This document shows, piece by piece, positions 27,357 to 38,300 of a DNA stretch of 64,000 nucleotides. Position 1 is the stretch's first letter; each line of letters begins with the position of its first letter. The stretch covers positions 1-64,000 of the forward strand of contig NZ_FOCV01000018.1 in assembly GCF_900110205.1 (NCBI RefSeq). Direction: 5' to 3'. Source of the stretch: Rhizobium tibeticum (GTDB lineage: Bacteria > Pseudomonadota > Alphaproteobacteria > Rhizobiales > Rhizobiaceae). A program made the position numbers and the translations under genes. The notes beneath the pieces were generated by a model. It had not been told where the DNA came from and did not search any database. It was given only the letters and a program-made list of their open reading frames with translations.

Positions 27357-29936
27357 ATGTCGGAAATGATGCACAGCCTGGGCGAACAGGCGGAGGGCGG
27401 CACTCATGCTGACTCCTGCCCGCTCTATTCAGGTGAACGGAAACCCGTTGGCTCAAAGGCCACCGCCGAGAAGCCGGGCATAGTCGCTCGCGTGGCGCGG
27501 GTCTTTGCCGCCGGCACCGCAATGGCATCGATTGCGCCTCCGGTGTTCGCTCGGGTCGAAGCCGAGGCTATCGCGTCAGCGCACCTTTTCACGTCATCGC
27601 AGGTTGTCGGCCTCTCCGTTGTTATCGGTGTGATCTCGGCGGCGTTACTTTCGACCCTTTGGGTCGTGCGCCAGCGCGGCAATCTTGAAAGCGAAAGCCG
27701 CGAGATCCGCTCGGCTCTCTCCGACGCGCAACAGCGCATTTCGCAATATCAGGCGCTGATTGCGGACAAGAATCGCCGGATCGTCATCTGGGATGGAAAT
27801 GAGCGCCCTGAGCTGATCGGTCAGCTGCCGGCGGAAACCGGAGCGCCGCAGGATAACGAGTTCCTTGCCTTCGGGCTTTGGCTGAAGCCGCGCTCTGCAT
27901 CCGAACTTGAGCGTGCAATCGACCGCCTGCGCGGGTCGGCCCATAGCTTCGACATGGTCGTTGAAACCCACCGCGAGGAAATCCTTGAAGCGCAGGGCCG
28001 GGTTTCCGGCGGCCGCGCATTCGTCCGCTTTGTGGCGTTGAACAATCTTCGAGCCGAGCTTGCCGAGCTTAAGATCGAGCGGGACAGACTGTTGTCCTCG
28101 ATCTCGGCGTTTCAGAGCATGCTCGATGCAATCGATCTCCCTGCCTGGCAGCGTGATACCGAAGGTCGGCTGACCTGGGCCAACCACGCCTACGGCGAAG
28201 CTGTCGAGGCCGCCACGCCGGAGCAAGCCATCGACGAGGGGCGGGAATTCCTGACGACAGTTGCCCGCGAACGCATCCGCGCCACGGCTACCAACGAGTC
28301 GCCTTTCCACGACAAGATTTCGACCGTAGTGCGCGGCAACCGCACCTTCTTTGACGTTGTCGATGTGAAAGTCCCGGGCGGCTCCGCCGGCATAGCCGTC
28401 GATGTTTCAGGCATCGAAGCTGTTCGCGCAGAGCTCGAGCGGACGCTGAAGAGCCACGCCGAGACACTCGATCATCTCGCGACCCCGGTCGCGATCTTCG
28501 ATGGCGACCGGCGCCTGCAGTTCTACAATCAGGCCTTCGTTTCACTCTGGGAACTCGATATCGCTTTTCTCGAAAGCCGGCCCGACAATGCTGAACTGCT
28601 GGAGCGCCTGCGCGCTGCCAAGAAGCTGCCCGATCAGCTGAACTGGAAATCCTGGAAGGAAACCGCACTTTCGGTCTATCGGGCGCTCGATACCCAGTCG
28701 GACCTCTGGCATTTGCCAAACGGCCAGACGCTGCGGGTCTTCGCAACAGCGCATCCGCAAGGCGGCGCCACGTGGGTGTTCGAGAACCTGACCGAGCAGG
28801 TCGACCTTGAGACACGCTACAACACGCTTCTCAAGGTTCAGGGCGAGACGATTGACCATCTCTCGGAGGGTGTTGCCGTCTTTGGCCCCGACGGGCGTAT
28901 TCGCCTCTCGAATCCTGCATTTCGCGCACTCTGGGGAATCACTGAGGCCGAGGCGAAGCCCAGCACGCACATCCGCGCCCTTGGCGAGGCATGCTCTCAG
29001 TCCTATGACCGTCCGGACGGATGGAAGACCTTCGCCGAGTTGATCACCAGCTTCGACGACGAGCGACGTTCCAGCCAGGGAACGCTCGAGCTGTTCTCAG
29101 GTCTCGTGCTCGACTATGCCGTCATTCCGTTGCCGAATGCACAGACGATGCTGACCTTCGTCAACATGACGGATAGCGTCCGTGCTGAGCGCGCCTTGAC
29201 GGAAAAGAACGAAGCGCTGCGCAAGGCCGACGAGCTCAAGAACGACTTCGTCCAGCACGTTTCATATGAGCTGCGCTCGCCGCTGACCAACATCATCGGC
29301 TTTACCGATCTGCTGCGCACGCCGGGACTAGGTCCGCTGAACGACCGGCAGGCGGAATACATCGATCACATCTCGACCTCGTCTTCGGTACTGCTGACGC
29401 TGGTCAACGATATCCTCGATCTTGCCACGGTCGACGCCGGCATCATGCGGCTCAATTACTCGCCGATCGATCTTGGCGACTTGCTCGACGACGTATCGAT
29501 GCAGATTGCAGACAGGCTACAGGAAAGCGGTGTGACGCTGGAGATTACCGCGCCGGCGCATCTGGGCTCGATTGTTGCAGACCCGCAAAGACTGAAACAG
29601 ATACTGGTGAAGTTGCTTTCCAACGCAGCCAACTTTTCACCGGAAGGCTCGTCGGTCTTGCTCGAATGCCGGCGCGAAGCGACGGATTTCGTCTTCTCCG
29701 TCAGCGATCGCGGCCCGGGCATTTCGCAGGACATGATCGCCAACGTATTCGACCGATTCGCCACCGGCGCAAAGAGTGGGAAGCGGGGCGGCGCCGGACT
29801 CGGGCTCTCGATCGTCGACAGCTTCGTCAGTCTTCACCACGGGACGGTCACCATTGACAGTCAGCCAGGCAAGGGCACGATCGTGACCTGCCGGATTCCT
29901 TCGGTCGATCTCCCGACGTCCGTCGCAGCCGAATGA
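27357..29936 (+). CDS. divL: DivL-type cell-cycle pseudo-histidine kinase
   Basis: 859 residues. One membrane segment at about 81-103, a short coiled coil, PAS-like modules at about 250-350, 370-475 and 490-605, then a kinase-like core. The H-box reads HVSYELRSPL, with Tyr637 exactly where His is phosphorylated, the hallmark of Caulobacter DivL. The N-box reads KLLSNAANF: its first Asn is Lys752, while Asn756 is kept. DRGPGIS (784-790) and GAGLGLS are intact. DivL acts as a scaffold coupling DivK to the CckA-ChpT-CtrA pathway. Its stop overlaps the tsaE-fusion start, heading a long plus-strand unit. Confidence 0.9.
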   Translation: MSEMMHSLGEQAEGGTHADSCPLYSGERKPVGSKATAEKPGIVARVARVFAAGTAMASIAPPVFARVEAEAIASAHLFTSSQVVGLSVVIGVISAALLSTLWVVRQRGNLESESREIRSALSDAQQRISQYQALIADKNRRIVIWDGNERPELIGQLPAETGAPQDNEFLAFGLWLKPRSASELERAIDRLRGSAHSFDMVVETHREEILEAQGRVSGGRAFVRFVALNNLRAELAELKIERDRLLSSISAFQSMLDAIDLPAWQRDTEGRLTWANHAYGEAVEAATPEQAIDEGREFLTTVARERIRATATNESPFHDKISTVVRGNRTFFDVVDVKVPGGSAGIAVDVSGIEAVRAELERTLKSHAETLDHLATPVAIFDGDRRLQFYNQAFVSLWELDIAFLESRPDNAELLERLRAAKKLPDQLNWKSWKETALSVYRALDTQSDLWHLPNGQTLRVFATAHPQGGATWVFENLTEQVDLETRYNTLLKVQGETIDHLSEGVAVFGPDGRIRLSNPAFRALWGITEAEAKPSTHIRALGEACSQSYDRPDGWKTFAELITSFDDERRSSQGTLELFSGLVLDYAVIPLPNAQTMLTFVNMTDSVRAERALTEKNEALRKADELKNDFVQHVSYELRSPLTNIIGFTDLLRTPGLGPLNDRQAEYIDHISTSSSVLLTLVNDILDLATVDAGIMRLNYSPIDLGDLLDDVSMQIADRLQESGVTLEITAPAHLGSIVADPQRLKQILVKLLSNAANFSPEGSSVLLECRREATDFVFSVSDRGPGISQDMIANVFDRFATGAKSGKRGGAGLGLSIVDSFVSLHHGTVTIDSQPGKGTIVTCRIPSVDLPTSVAAE

Positions 29937-31450
29937 TGACGGGCACTCCTGGCATTTCTCTCTTCCTGAAGGACGAGGCCGAAACAATCCGCTTTGGTGA
30001 AGATCTGGCGCTGGCGCTGAAGCGAGGCGACTGCCTTGCCCTGTCGGGTGACCTCGGTGCCGGGAAATCGTCACTTGCCCGCGCATTCCTGCGCGCGATG
30101 GCAGATGACAACGAGCTCGAGGTGCCAAGTCCCACCTTCACGCTGGTGCAAGCCTATGACCTTCGCATACCGGTCGCGCATTTTGACCTTTACCGTCTCG
30201 GCGATCCGGCCGAACTGACCGAACTCGGCTTCGACGAAGCGCTCGAGGACGGCATCTGCCTCGTGGAATGGCCCGAGGTGGCGCGTGACGAACTGCCGGC
30301 AGACCGGATTGCCCTCAGGCTGGAGCAGGAGGGCGCGGGTCGGCGGGTGACCATTGCGGCGCCGGAAAAGCAGGCGGCCCGAATTCGCCGCGTCCTTGCC
30401 ATTCGGGCTTTTCTTGCCGATGCAGGGTATCCCCGGGCGAAACGTCGTTTCCTGACAGGAGATGCATCTCTTCGAGCCTACGAGGCCGTCTATGCTGATG
30501 ACGAGAAACGACGGATCCTGATGGATTGGCCGCCGCTGCCGGAAGGGCCACCGGTCCTGGACGGCAAGCCATATCCGAAGGTCGCGCATATCGCGGAGAA
30601 TGCCTATCCCTTCGTCGCCATTGCGAATGTACTCCGACAGGAGGGCTTTGCTGCCCCTGAGGTCTACCAGGTCGACTACGACCGAGGCATTGTGCTTCTG
30701 GAGGACCTTGGCACCGACGGCGTTCTGGACGCGCAAGGTCAGGCCATCGCCGAGCGTTACCGGGCGAGCGTCGCTTGCTTGGCGCATCTCCACAAGCACG
30801 CGATCCCGCAGGACATCCGCGTCACGGATAGCCATGTCCATCACATCCCCGATTTCGACCGGACGGCGATGAAGATGGAAGTGCGCCTCGTTCTAGACTG
30901 GCATCTGCCCTGGAAGCGTGGGGGCGTCGCTGCCAGCGATGCCGAGCGCAACGAATACCTCGCCATTTGGGACGGCCTGATCGACGAATTGGAGACCTCC
31001 GAGAAGAACCTTCTCCTTCGCGATTTCCACTCGCCGAACATCATCTGGCGCCAAAGCGAGACCGGTATCGCGCGCGTCGGATTGATCGATTTCCAGGATG
31101 CAATGATCGGTCCTACGGCCTATGACCTGGCTTCGATCGTACAGGATGCGCGCGTCACAATCGCCCCCGAACTATTTCAGCAATTGATGGACGACTATCT
31201 GTCGCTGCGCAGAGCGGAACGCGGCTTCGATGAGGCGCGCTTCCTGAAGAGTTGGGCGATCATGTCGGCACAGCGCAATTGCAAGCTTTCCGGCCTCTGG
31301 GTTCGCCTGATGCAACGAGACGGAAAGCCCGGCTACATCAAGCATATGCCCCGCACGCTGTCCTATCTTTCAGTGGCGCTGCAACACGAAACGCTTGCCC
31401 CCTTGCGCGACTGGTGCGTAAGGGCTGGAATAGTGACAAGCGAATCATAA
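29933..31450 (+). CDS. tsaE: Fusion of TsaE (t6A ATPase) with an AmgK-like sugar kinase
   Basis: 505 residues in two parts. Residues 1 to about 150 are TsaE: Walker A GDLGAGKS (39-46), PSPTFTLVQ, HFDLYRL (83-89) and EWPE (112-115), the ATPase of the tRNA threonylcarbamoyl-adenosine machinery. Residues about 165-505 are an aminoglycoside-phosphotransferase-fold kinase with catalytic loop LLRDFHSPNIIW and metal motif IDFQDA. Next to MurU this is most likely the AmgK anomeric kinase of N-acetylmuramate/GlcNAc recycling. The fusion is, as I recall, common in Rhizobiales. ATGA overlap with divL. Confidence 0.92.
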   Translation: MMTGTPGISLFLKDEAETIRFGEDLALALKRGDCLALSGDLGAGKSSLARAFLRAMADDNELEVPSPTFTLVQAYDLRIPVAHFDLYRLGDPAELTELGFDEALEDGICLVEWPEVARDELPADRIALRLEQEGAGRRVTIAAPEKQAARIRRVLAIRAFLADAGYPRAKRRFLTGDASLRAYEAVYADDEKRRILMDWPPLPEGPPVLDGKPYPKVAHIAENAYPFVAIANVLRQEGFAAPEVYQVDYDRGIVLLEDLGTDGVLDAQGQAIAERYRASVACLAHLHKHAIPQDIRVTDSHVHHIPDFDRTAMKMEVRLVLDWHLPWKRGGVAASDAERNEYLAIWDGLIDELETSEKNLLLRDFHSPNIIWRQSETGIARVGLIDFQDAMIGPTAYDLASIVQDARVTIAPELFQQLMDDYLSLRRAERGFDEARFLKSWAIMSAQRNCKLSGLWVRLMQRDGKPGYIKHMPRTLSYLSVALQHETLAPLRDWCVRAGIVTSES

Positions 31451-31463
31451 TTTTTCGGATCAG

Positions 31464-32195
31464 ATGAGCATCAAGCAAGCCATGATACTCGCTGCGGGTC
31501 TTGGAACCCGCATGCGGCCGATCACCGACACCATCCCGAAACCGCTCGTGACGATCGGCGGCAAGGCGATGATCGATTACGCGCTGGATTCACTTGTAGA
31601 AGCCGGTGTGGAAAGGGTGGTGGTGAATGTTCATCACCACGCCGACCAGATGCTCGCCCATCTGGCTTCATACAAAGACCTCGAGATCATTATCTCCGAC
31701 GAACGCGAAAAGCTAATGAACAACGGCGGTGGCCTTGCAAAGGGCCTGAAGCTTCTTGCTCCCGGCAAGGTTTTTGTCACGAATGCCGACCTTTTCTGGA
31801 TCGGAGAACGTCCAGGTGTTCCGACCAACCTGACGCGCTTAGCCGCATTCTTCCAACCGGAAAGCATGGATATGGCCATGCTCTGTGTGAAATTGGAAGA
31901 TACCACCGGGCACAACGGCAAGAACGATTTCAATATGGCAAAGGATTTCAGGTTGACGCGCTTTGCCGATTCCGGGCCGAGCCCCGTCGTCTACGCCGGC
32001 GCCATTGCCATGGACACGTCGTTCCTGGATGACGCTCCGGCCGATCCGTTCAACCTCAATCTCTATTTCGACAAGGCAATCGCCCGCGGGCGGCTGTACG
32101 GCACGGTGCTCGAAGGACACTGGCTTACAATCGGCACGCCCGAGGCTATCGGTGAAGCTGAGGAAACGATCCGGCGCTACCGGACGTTTGCATGA
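31464..32195 (+). CDS. murU: Nucleotidyltransferase MurU (MurNAc-1-phosphate uridylyltransferase)
   Basis: A 243-residue sugar-1-phosphate nucleotidyltransferase. LAAGLGTRMRP is the NTP-binding signature; PKPLVTIGGKAMIDYAL and the NADLFW metal site follow. Next to the AmgK-like kinase it should turn MurNAc-alpha-1-P into UDP-MurNAc, bypassing de novo, fosfomycin-sensitive MurA/MurB steps. The pairing is the main functional evidence; the fold alone would also fit other sugar uridylyltransferases. Gap of 13 bp from the kinase. Confidence 0.88.
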   Translation: MSIKQAMILAAGLGTRMRPITDTIPKPLVTIGGKAMIDYALDSLVEAGVERVVVNVHHHADQMLAHLASYKDLEIIISDEREKLMNNGGGLAKGLKLLAPGKVFVTNADLFWIGERPGVPTNLTRLAAFFQPESMDMAMLCVKLEDTTGHNGKNDFNMAKDFRLTRFADSGPSPVVYAGAIAMDTSFLDDAPADPFNLNLYFDKAIARGRLYGTVLEGHWLTIGTPEAIGEAEETIRRYRTFA

Positions 32196-32198
32196 CGG

Positions 32199-35100
32199 AT
32201 GGCCGAGCAGCACTGGCCGAGGGTTTTGACCATCCCCGCAGGGCTTCCCTTCCTGAAGACCCTTGCCGAAAGCCTCTGTGCCGGCAGGCTGACACCGCAT
32301 TTCCGGTATGACCCCGGCGATCCCCTATCGCTTTCAAAAGTCACGATCTATCTGCCGACAAGGCGTGCCGCACGCGTGCTCCGCTCCGAATTCGTCGACC
32401 TTCTTGGTGGGCGATCGGCAATCTTGCCGGTCATCCGCCCGCTTGGTGAAACCGACGACGACAGCGGGTATTTCGACGAAGCCCTGCCAGCGACATTGGA
32501 TCTTGCGCAGCCGCTATCAAACACCGCCCGCCTGTTGGAACTCGCGCGCCTTATCCTTGCCTGGCGAAACAGGCTGCCGGAGATCGTGCGCAGCATCCAC
32601 GCCGATTCACCGCTCGTCGCACCCGCAAGCCCCGCCGACGCCATTTGGCTTGCCCGCAACCTCGCGGAATTGATCGACGCCATCGAGACTGAGGATCGAG
32701 ACTGGAGCGAACTGTCCCGCCTGAACGCGAAAGACTATGCACTCTGGTGGCAGCTGACTGCCGAATTCCTGCAGATCGCCAGCGCCTTCTGGCCTGAGCG
32801 ACTGAACGAGCTTGGCAAATCGTCGCCAGCAAGGCACCGCAACGCCATCCTTCGTGCCGAAGCAAATCGTCTTGCGACAGTCCCGCCGGTGGGACCCATC
32901 ATCATTGCAGGATCGACGGGTTCGGTGCCGGCGACAGCCGACCTGATCGCGGCAGTAGCCAACCTTCGGGAAGGCGTCATCATTCTGCCGGGCCTCGACC
33001 TCGCCATGCCGGATGAGCATTGGCGAATGGTAGCGCCGGACGATCGGAAAGATCAGCCTGCAGATCCGGCTAGCCGCAGCCACTCGCAATACGGCATCGC
33101 TCAGCTGCTGAGGCGCCTGAACCTCACCCGCAAGGACGTGGTGCCGCTTGCAGAGCCGTCCGAGGAGTTGCAGCAGCGTAGCCAAATCCTGTCGCATGCG
33201 CAGTCGCCAGCCGAAGCCACCAGCGATTGGGGCGCGTGGAAGGCAAGGCTATCCGATGTGGCCATTTCATCGGCATTCGCAGATGTGTCGCTGATCGAGG
33301 CGGCCAATGAGCGAGAGGAAGCCACAGCCATCGCAATCGCACTGCGCTTGGCTCTTGAGCGGCCCGGCAAGGACGGTGAGAGCCGGGCGGCGCTGATAAC
33401 GCCTGATCGAAATCTAGCGCGCCGCGTGACCACGGAATTATCGCGTTTCGGCATCGTTGCTGATGACTCCGCAGGCACGCCGCTTTCCGCGACGCCACAG
33501 GGAACATTGCTGCAACTGCTGCTCGAAGCAACGCTTCGCCCGGGTGATCCCGTCGCGATCGTCGGCTTGCTCAAGCATCCCCTGGCGCGCTTCGGCCTGG
33601 AGCGCAGCGTGCTTGTCGCGGCAGTCGCGGCACTCGAGCTGCTGGCGCTGCGGGGTGGCGTCGCCGACGTCGACATCGCCGCGCTAGAACCGCTCCTTGA
33701 ACAACAATTGTCGGAGCAGGCCCTGGATCGTCACGCGCCGCAATGGCGCAAGGCGCTCCCCGCCGATGCGGTCGATCGCGCGCGGGATCTTGCCCGCCGC
33801 GTTGCCGGAGCCACTGAACCGCTTGCATCCGCGCTTGTTCGAAACGGACTGACGACCAGCTTTGCACTTTCCGACTGGGCCAGGCGCACCGGGCACGCAC
33901 TGGAGGCAGTGGCAGGCGACGAGCGTGGCGACCTTGCCGGGCTCTGGTCGGGGGAGGCAGGCGACACGCTGGCGTCAATGCTCGGCGAAGTCATCGAAAC
34001 CGAAGGACAGATCGACGCCGACGGTCCACAATGGATCGATATCATCGCAGCGCTGTTGGCCGGCCAGGCGGCAAAACCACGGGCGCTGAGCCATCCAAGA
34101 CTGTTCATCTTCGGCACGTTGGAAGCGCGCCTCCAGAGCGTCGACACTCTCATCTTGGGAGGACTGAACGAAGGATCATGGCCGGGGCAAACATCCAACA
34201 ACCCTTTCGTTTCTCGCACAATGAAGACGGAGATTGGACTGGAGCCACCGGAGCGGCGAATCGGCCAGCTGGCTCACGATTTCGAAATGGCCAACGGCAC
34301 GCGTCACCTCATCTATTCGCGGGCACTCCGGCAAGGTTCGACACCGACCGTTGCATCACGCTGGCTGCAGCGGCTGCTCGCATTCGGCGGGAAGGAGTTC
34401 GAGGCCGAACTCAAGGGCCGCGGCGACAACTTTGTGCATTGGGCAAACCTGATCGACCAAGGTGACCGCCAGGCGCCTGCGCAGCGTCCAAGTCCAACGC
34501 CGCCGCTGGAAATGCAGCCGAAGTCGTACTCGTTCAGCGAGGTTGGACGTCTCCGTCGCGACCCTTATGCGATCTATGCGCGGCGCGTTCTCCGCCTCGA
34601 TCCGGTGGCTCCCTTCAACCGAGACCCCGGCGCCGCAGAGCGGGGAACGCTCTATCACAAGATCATCGACCGCTTCGTGCGTGAAGGCCATATTGCCGGA
34701 ACACAGGCGGCGGAAACGGCGATGGAGGTCATTGTGACCGAGCTCTTCAATATGGAGCAACTTCCCGCGCACGTCGATGCCGTCTGGCGTCCGCGCTTTC
34801 GGGAGGTTGCCCGTTCGTTTCTGGAGTGGGAGGCGCAACGACAGCCGGGCATTCGAAGAACGCTGACAGAGGTGCGGGGCGGTGTCGAGCTAGAGACCAT
34901 CAATGTCCGGCTGAGCGGTGTTGCCGACCGGATCGACATCACGGGAACGGGTATTGCCGACATCATCGACTACAAGACCGGACACAATCCTTCTCCGGCT
35001 CAGGCGCGCACCCTCCTCGATCCTCAACTGGCACTGGAGGCGGCCGCGCTCCACGCGGGGGCTTTCCAGGAGGCGGGCAGTCTCGTCCCACAGGATCTCC

Positions 35101-35378
35101 TCTATGTGCGTCTGCGGCCGGGAGATCGCTTCAAGGTCGACACCGTCAACAACGAGACATCGACCAGAAACGACAAGGCGAAGTCAGCCATGGAGCTGGC
35201 CGCGGACTCGATCGATCAACTGGTAAAGTTTGTCTCTCTTCTGCAATCGGGCGAGAAGGGCTTCACCTCGCGGCTTGTGCCGGCACAGCAGTTTGACTTC
35301 GGCGGCGACTACGATCATCTGGCGCGCGTTTCCGAATGGTCTGCCGCAGAGAGCGATGAGGCAACCGGCGATGAATGA
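32199..35378 (+). CDS. addB: Double-strand break repair protein AddB
   Basis: A 1,059-residue alphaproteobacterial AddB, partner of AddA in the RecBCD-like helicase-nuclease. The N-terminal YLPTRRAARVL block is the degenerate helicase region. A C-terminal PD-(D/E)XK nuclease is visible at IIDYKTGHN near residue 925, preceded by the RDPYAIYARRVL block. It starts 3 bp after murU, so it is co-transcribed; its stop overlaps the addA start by 8 bp. Confidence 0.94.
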   Translation: MAEQHWPRVLTIPAGLPFLKTLAESLCAGRLTPHFRYDPGDPLSLSKVTIYLPTRRAARVLRSEFVDLLGGRSAILPVIRPLGETDDDSGYFDEALPATLDLAQPLSNTARLLELARLILAWRNRLPEIVRSIHADSPLVAPASPADAIWLARNLAELIDAIETEDRDWSELSRLNAKDYALWWQLTAEFLQIASAFWPERLNELGKSSPARHRNAILRAEANRLATVPPVGPIIIAGSTGSVPATADLIAAVANLREGVIILPGLDLAMPDEHWRMVAPDDRKDQPADPASRSHSQYGIAQLLRRLNLTRKDVVPLAEPSEELQQRSQILSHAQSPAEATSDWGAWKARLSDVAISSAFADVSLIEAANEREEATAIAIALRLALERPGKDGESRAALITPDRNLARRVTTELSRFGIVADDSAGTPLSATPQGTLLQLLLEATLRPGDPVAIVGLLKHPLARFGLERSVLVAAVAALELLALRGGVADVDIAALEPLLEQQLSEQALDRHAPQWRKALPADAVDRARDLARRVAGATEPLASALVRNGLTTSFALSDWARRTGHALEAVAGDERGDLAGLWSGEAGDTLASMLGEVIETEGQIDADGPQWIDIIAALLAGQAAKPRALSHPRLFIFGTLEARLQSVDTLILGGLNEGSWPGQTSNNPFVSRTMKTEIGLEPPERRIGQLAHDFEMANGTRHLIYSRALRQGSTPTVASRWLQRLLAFGGKEFEAELKGRGDNFVHWANLIDQGDRQAPAQRPSPTPPLEMQPKSYSFSEVGRLRRDPYAIYARRVLRLDPVAPFNRDPGAAERGTLYHKIIDRFVREGHIAGTQAAETAMEVIVTELFNMEQLPAHVDAVWRPRFREVARSFLEWEAQRQPGIRRTLTEVRGGVELETINVRLSGVADRIDITGTGIADIIDYKTGHNPSPAQARTLLDPQLALEAAALHAGAFQEAGSLVPQDLLYVRLRPGDRFKVDTVNNETSTRNDKAKSAMELAADSIDQLVKFVSLLQSGEKGFTSRLVPAQQFDFGGDYDHLARVSEWSAAESDEATGDE

Positions 35379-38300
35379 CGAAGCAACACTGCCCGAGGGC
35401 GACGATCCCCTCGCCTGGACGAGTTGGACGACCATACAGCAATCGATCGCATCCGATCCGCAACGCTCGGCCTGGGTTTCGGCCAACGCCGGCTCCGGAA
35501 AGACGCACGTCCTGACGCAGCGCGTCATTCGGCTGCTGCTGGCCGGGGCACGCCCGTCAGCAATCCTCTGCCTGACTTATACGAAAGCGGCAGCCTCGGA
35601 GATGTCGAACCGCGTGTTCGAGCGGCTGGCCGAGTGGGCCGTCCTGCCCAACGCGGAATTGGAAGAGCGCATCGCGCGAATCGAAGGCAGGGCGCCGGAT
35701 GCGTCAAAACTCGCGAAAGCAAGACGACTCTTTGCGAAGGCACTCGAGACGCCGGGTGGCCTGAAGATCCAGACGATCCACGCCTTCTGCGAAGCGCTCC
35801 TGCACCAGTTTCCGCTGGAAGCGAACGTCGCGGGGCATTTCTCCGTGCTCGACGATCGCGCCGCCGCGACGCTTCTGGCGGATGCACGGCAGTCCCTCCT
35901 CACGGCGACGACGCCAGAGGATGATCCGACGCTCGCAGAGGCTTTTGGCTACGTACTCAATCTTGGCGATGAGGCGGGTCTGGAAAATCTTTTGGAAGAG
36001 ATCATCGCCAATCGCAATGCAATTCGAGCCTTTACGCAAGATTCGGAACGCAAGGGTGGCCTCGATGCCGTGTTGCGGAAAAAACTTCGCCTCTCCGCCA
36101 ATGACACCACAATTGGAATCACCGCGGAGTACTGGCCGCTTCCTGGTCTGCGTGGCAGTGCACTCGACCAATATTTAGACGTCGCTGACCAGAAGGGTGG
36201 CGCCAAGGCACATGATATTGCAGCCGGCTTACGGTCGGCTGCACGCGAACGCGATCATGCGCGCCGTGCGTCGCTGCTGGAGAAGATCTTCCTTACTGTA
36301 AAGGGGGATCCAAAGGCCGACTCACAGTTCTTTGTGAAGGCGATGCTCAGCGAAACACCCGAACTCCCAGACGCAGTAGCGACAGCACGAGCGCATGTTG
36401 TGTTATGCCGAGATCGGCTGAAGACGGCGCGCATGTACGAGGCCACCCGCGCCGCACTGATGCTCGCCGACCGCCTCAACAAGGACTACGACGACCTCAA
36501 GAAGCAACGCAGCCAACTCGACTTCGATGATCTGATAACGCGAACTGCCGAACTCTTGAACAAGAGCGACGTTGGCGCGTGGATCCACTACAAGCTCGAT
36601 CAGGGCATCGACCATATTCTCGTCGACGAGGCGCAGGATACGAGCCCGATCCAGTGGAGTGTCATTCAGTCGCTGGCTGGGGATTTCTTTTCGGGCGAAA
36701 GCGCCCGCAATGCGGTGCGGACCCTTTTTGCCGTTGGTGACGAAAAGCAATCCATCTATTCGTTCCAGGGCGCCCGTCCCGAACGCTTTTCGGAAGAAAG
36801 CCAGCGGACGCGTCGGCGCGTCGCCCAGGGCGGGCTTGCCTTCTCGACGGTACGCTTACCACTCTCGTTCCGATCGACCTCGGATGTCCTAGCCGCCGTC
36901 GACCATATCTTCACGCCCTCCGAGAATGCCCGGGGACTGAGCGCGACAGGCGAGCCGGTGGTTCACCGTTCCAATCGCATTGGGCATCCCGGAGCCGTTG
37001 ATCTCTGGGAGATGGTGGCGCCTGAGGCAATAATAAAGGAAGAAGACTGGACCGCACCTTTTGACGCCACGCCGGAGAGTGCGCCCGCGTCCATTCTCGC
37101 GCGTCGCATTGCCCACACGATCGGCGACCTGGTCGGCAAGGAAACGATCGTGGAGACGGGTAAGGAGCGCCTGATCGAAGCCGGCGATATCCTCGTGCTT
37201 GTGCGCAAGCGCGATGCCTTCGTTAACGCTCTGACGCGCGCCCTGAAGCGACGCGGCGACATTGCGGTTGCCGGCGCCGACCGCCTGCGCCTGACGAGCC
37301 ACATCGCAGTGCAGGACCTGGTGGCGCTCGGCCGCTTTCTGCTATTGCCCGAGGACGACCTCTCCTTGGCTGCGCTCATGAAGAGCCCGCTACTCGATCT
37401 GGGTGAAGACGACGTGTTCGCAGTTGCCGCCCTTCGTACGGAAGGCGAGAGTGCCTGGGCTCACCTGCAGAAGTTCGCCGCCGACGGCAATGTGCGCTTC
37501 GAGACGGCCGTCTCACGCCTCAAGCTCTTCCTGGACGAATCCAAGACGCTGTCGGTTCACGACTTCTATGCCCGCGTTCTGGGGTGCCATGGCGGCCGAC
37601 GACAGTTCCTAGGCCGGCTCGGAACCGAGGTCAGCGATATCCTCGACGAATTCCTGACTTTCGCGCTCGACCATGAAAGCTCGGGCCTGCCTGGACTGCA
37701 GTCGTTCATTTCGACGCTCGAAATCGAAGCACCGGAGGTAAAACGCGAGCAGGACAAGGGACGCAACGAAGTCCGGATCATGACCGTCCACGCGTCAAAG
37801 GGTCTGGAGGCGCCGATCGTGTTCCTGGTCGACGGCGGGTCCAAGGCCTTCACGCATTCGCATATGCCGAAGCTTCGGCTGCTTGAGCAGGAGCCCGGCG
37901 AACCAAACATGCCCGCATGGGTTCCGCTCGGCGATCTCAGCAACTCCCTCACCCAGGCCGATGCGACGCGTATCCAGTTGCTGGCGGAACAGGAGTATCG
38001 GCGGTTACTCTATGTCGGGATGACCCGGGCCGCCGACCGGCTAACCGTTTGCGGCTACACAGGCATCCGACCGGACACCGACACCTGGCATGCGATGATT
38101 TCCGCTGCGATGACGGACAGCCATCCGCATGTGTCGGCTGCGACATTTTCCGGGCCGGACGGTACCTGGACTGGTATCAAATGGCGGGTTCCACGGATCG
38201 AGCGCAGTTTTGAGCGTCTTGGACGCACGGAACAGACTTCCAGGCAAGAGTCCATCCCACCCAGCCTCGGCAGGCCGCTGCCGCCGCGCAAGCAGCTACC

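Noticed and set aside
33571..33978. Minus-strand frame within addB
   Set aside because: Arg/Pro/Ala-rich antisense product with no motif, as expected from a GC-rich coding strand.
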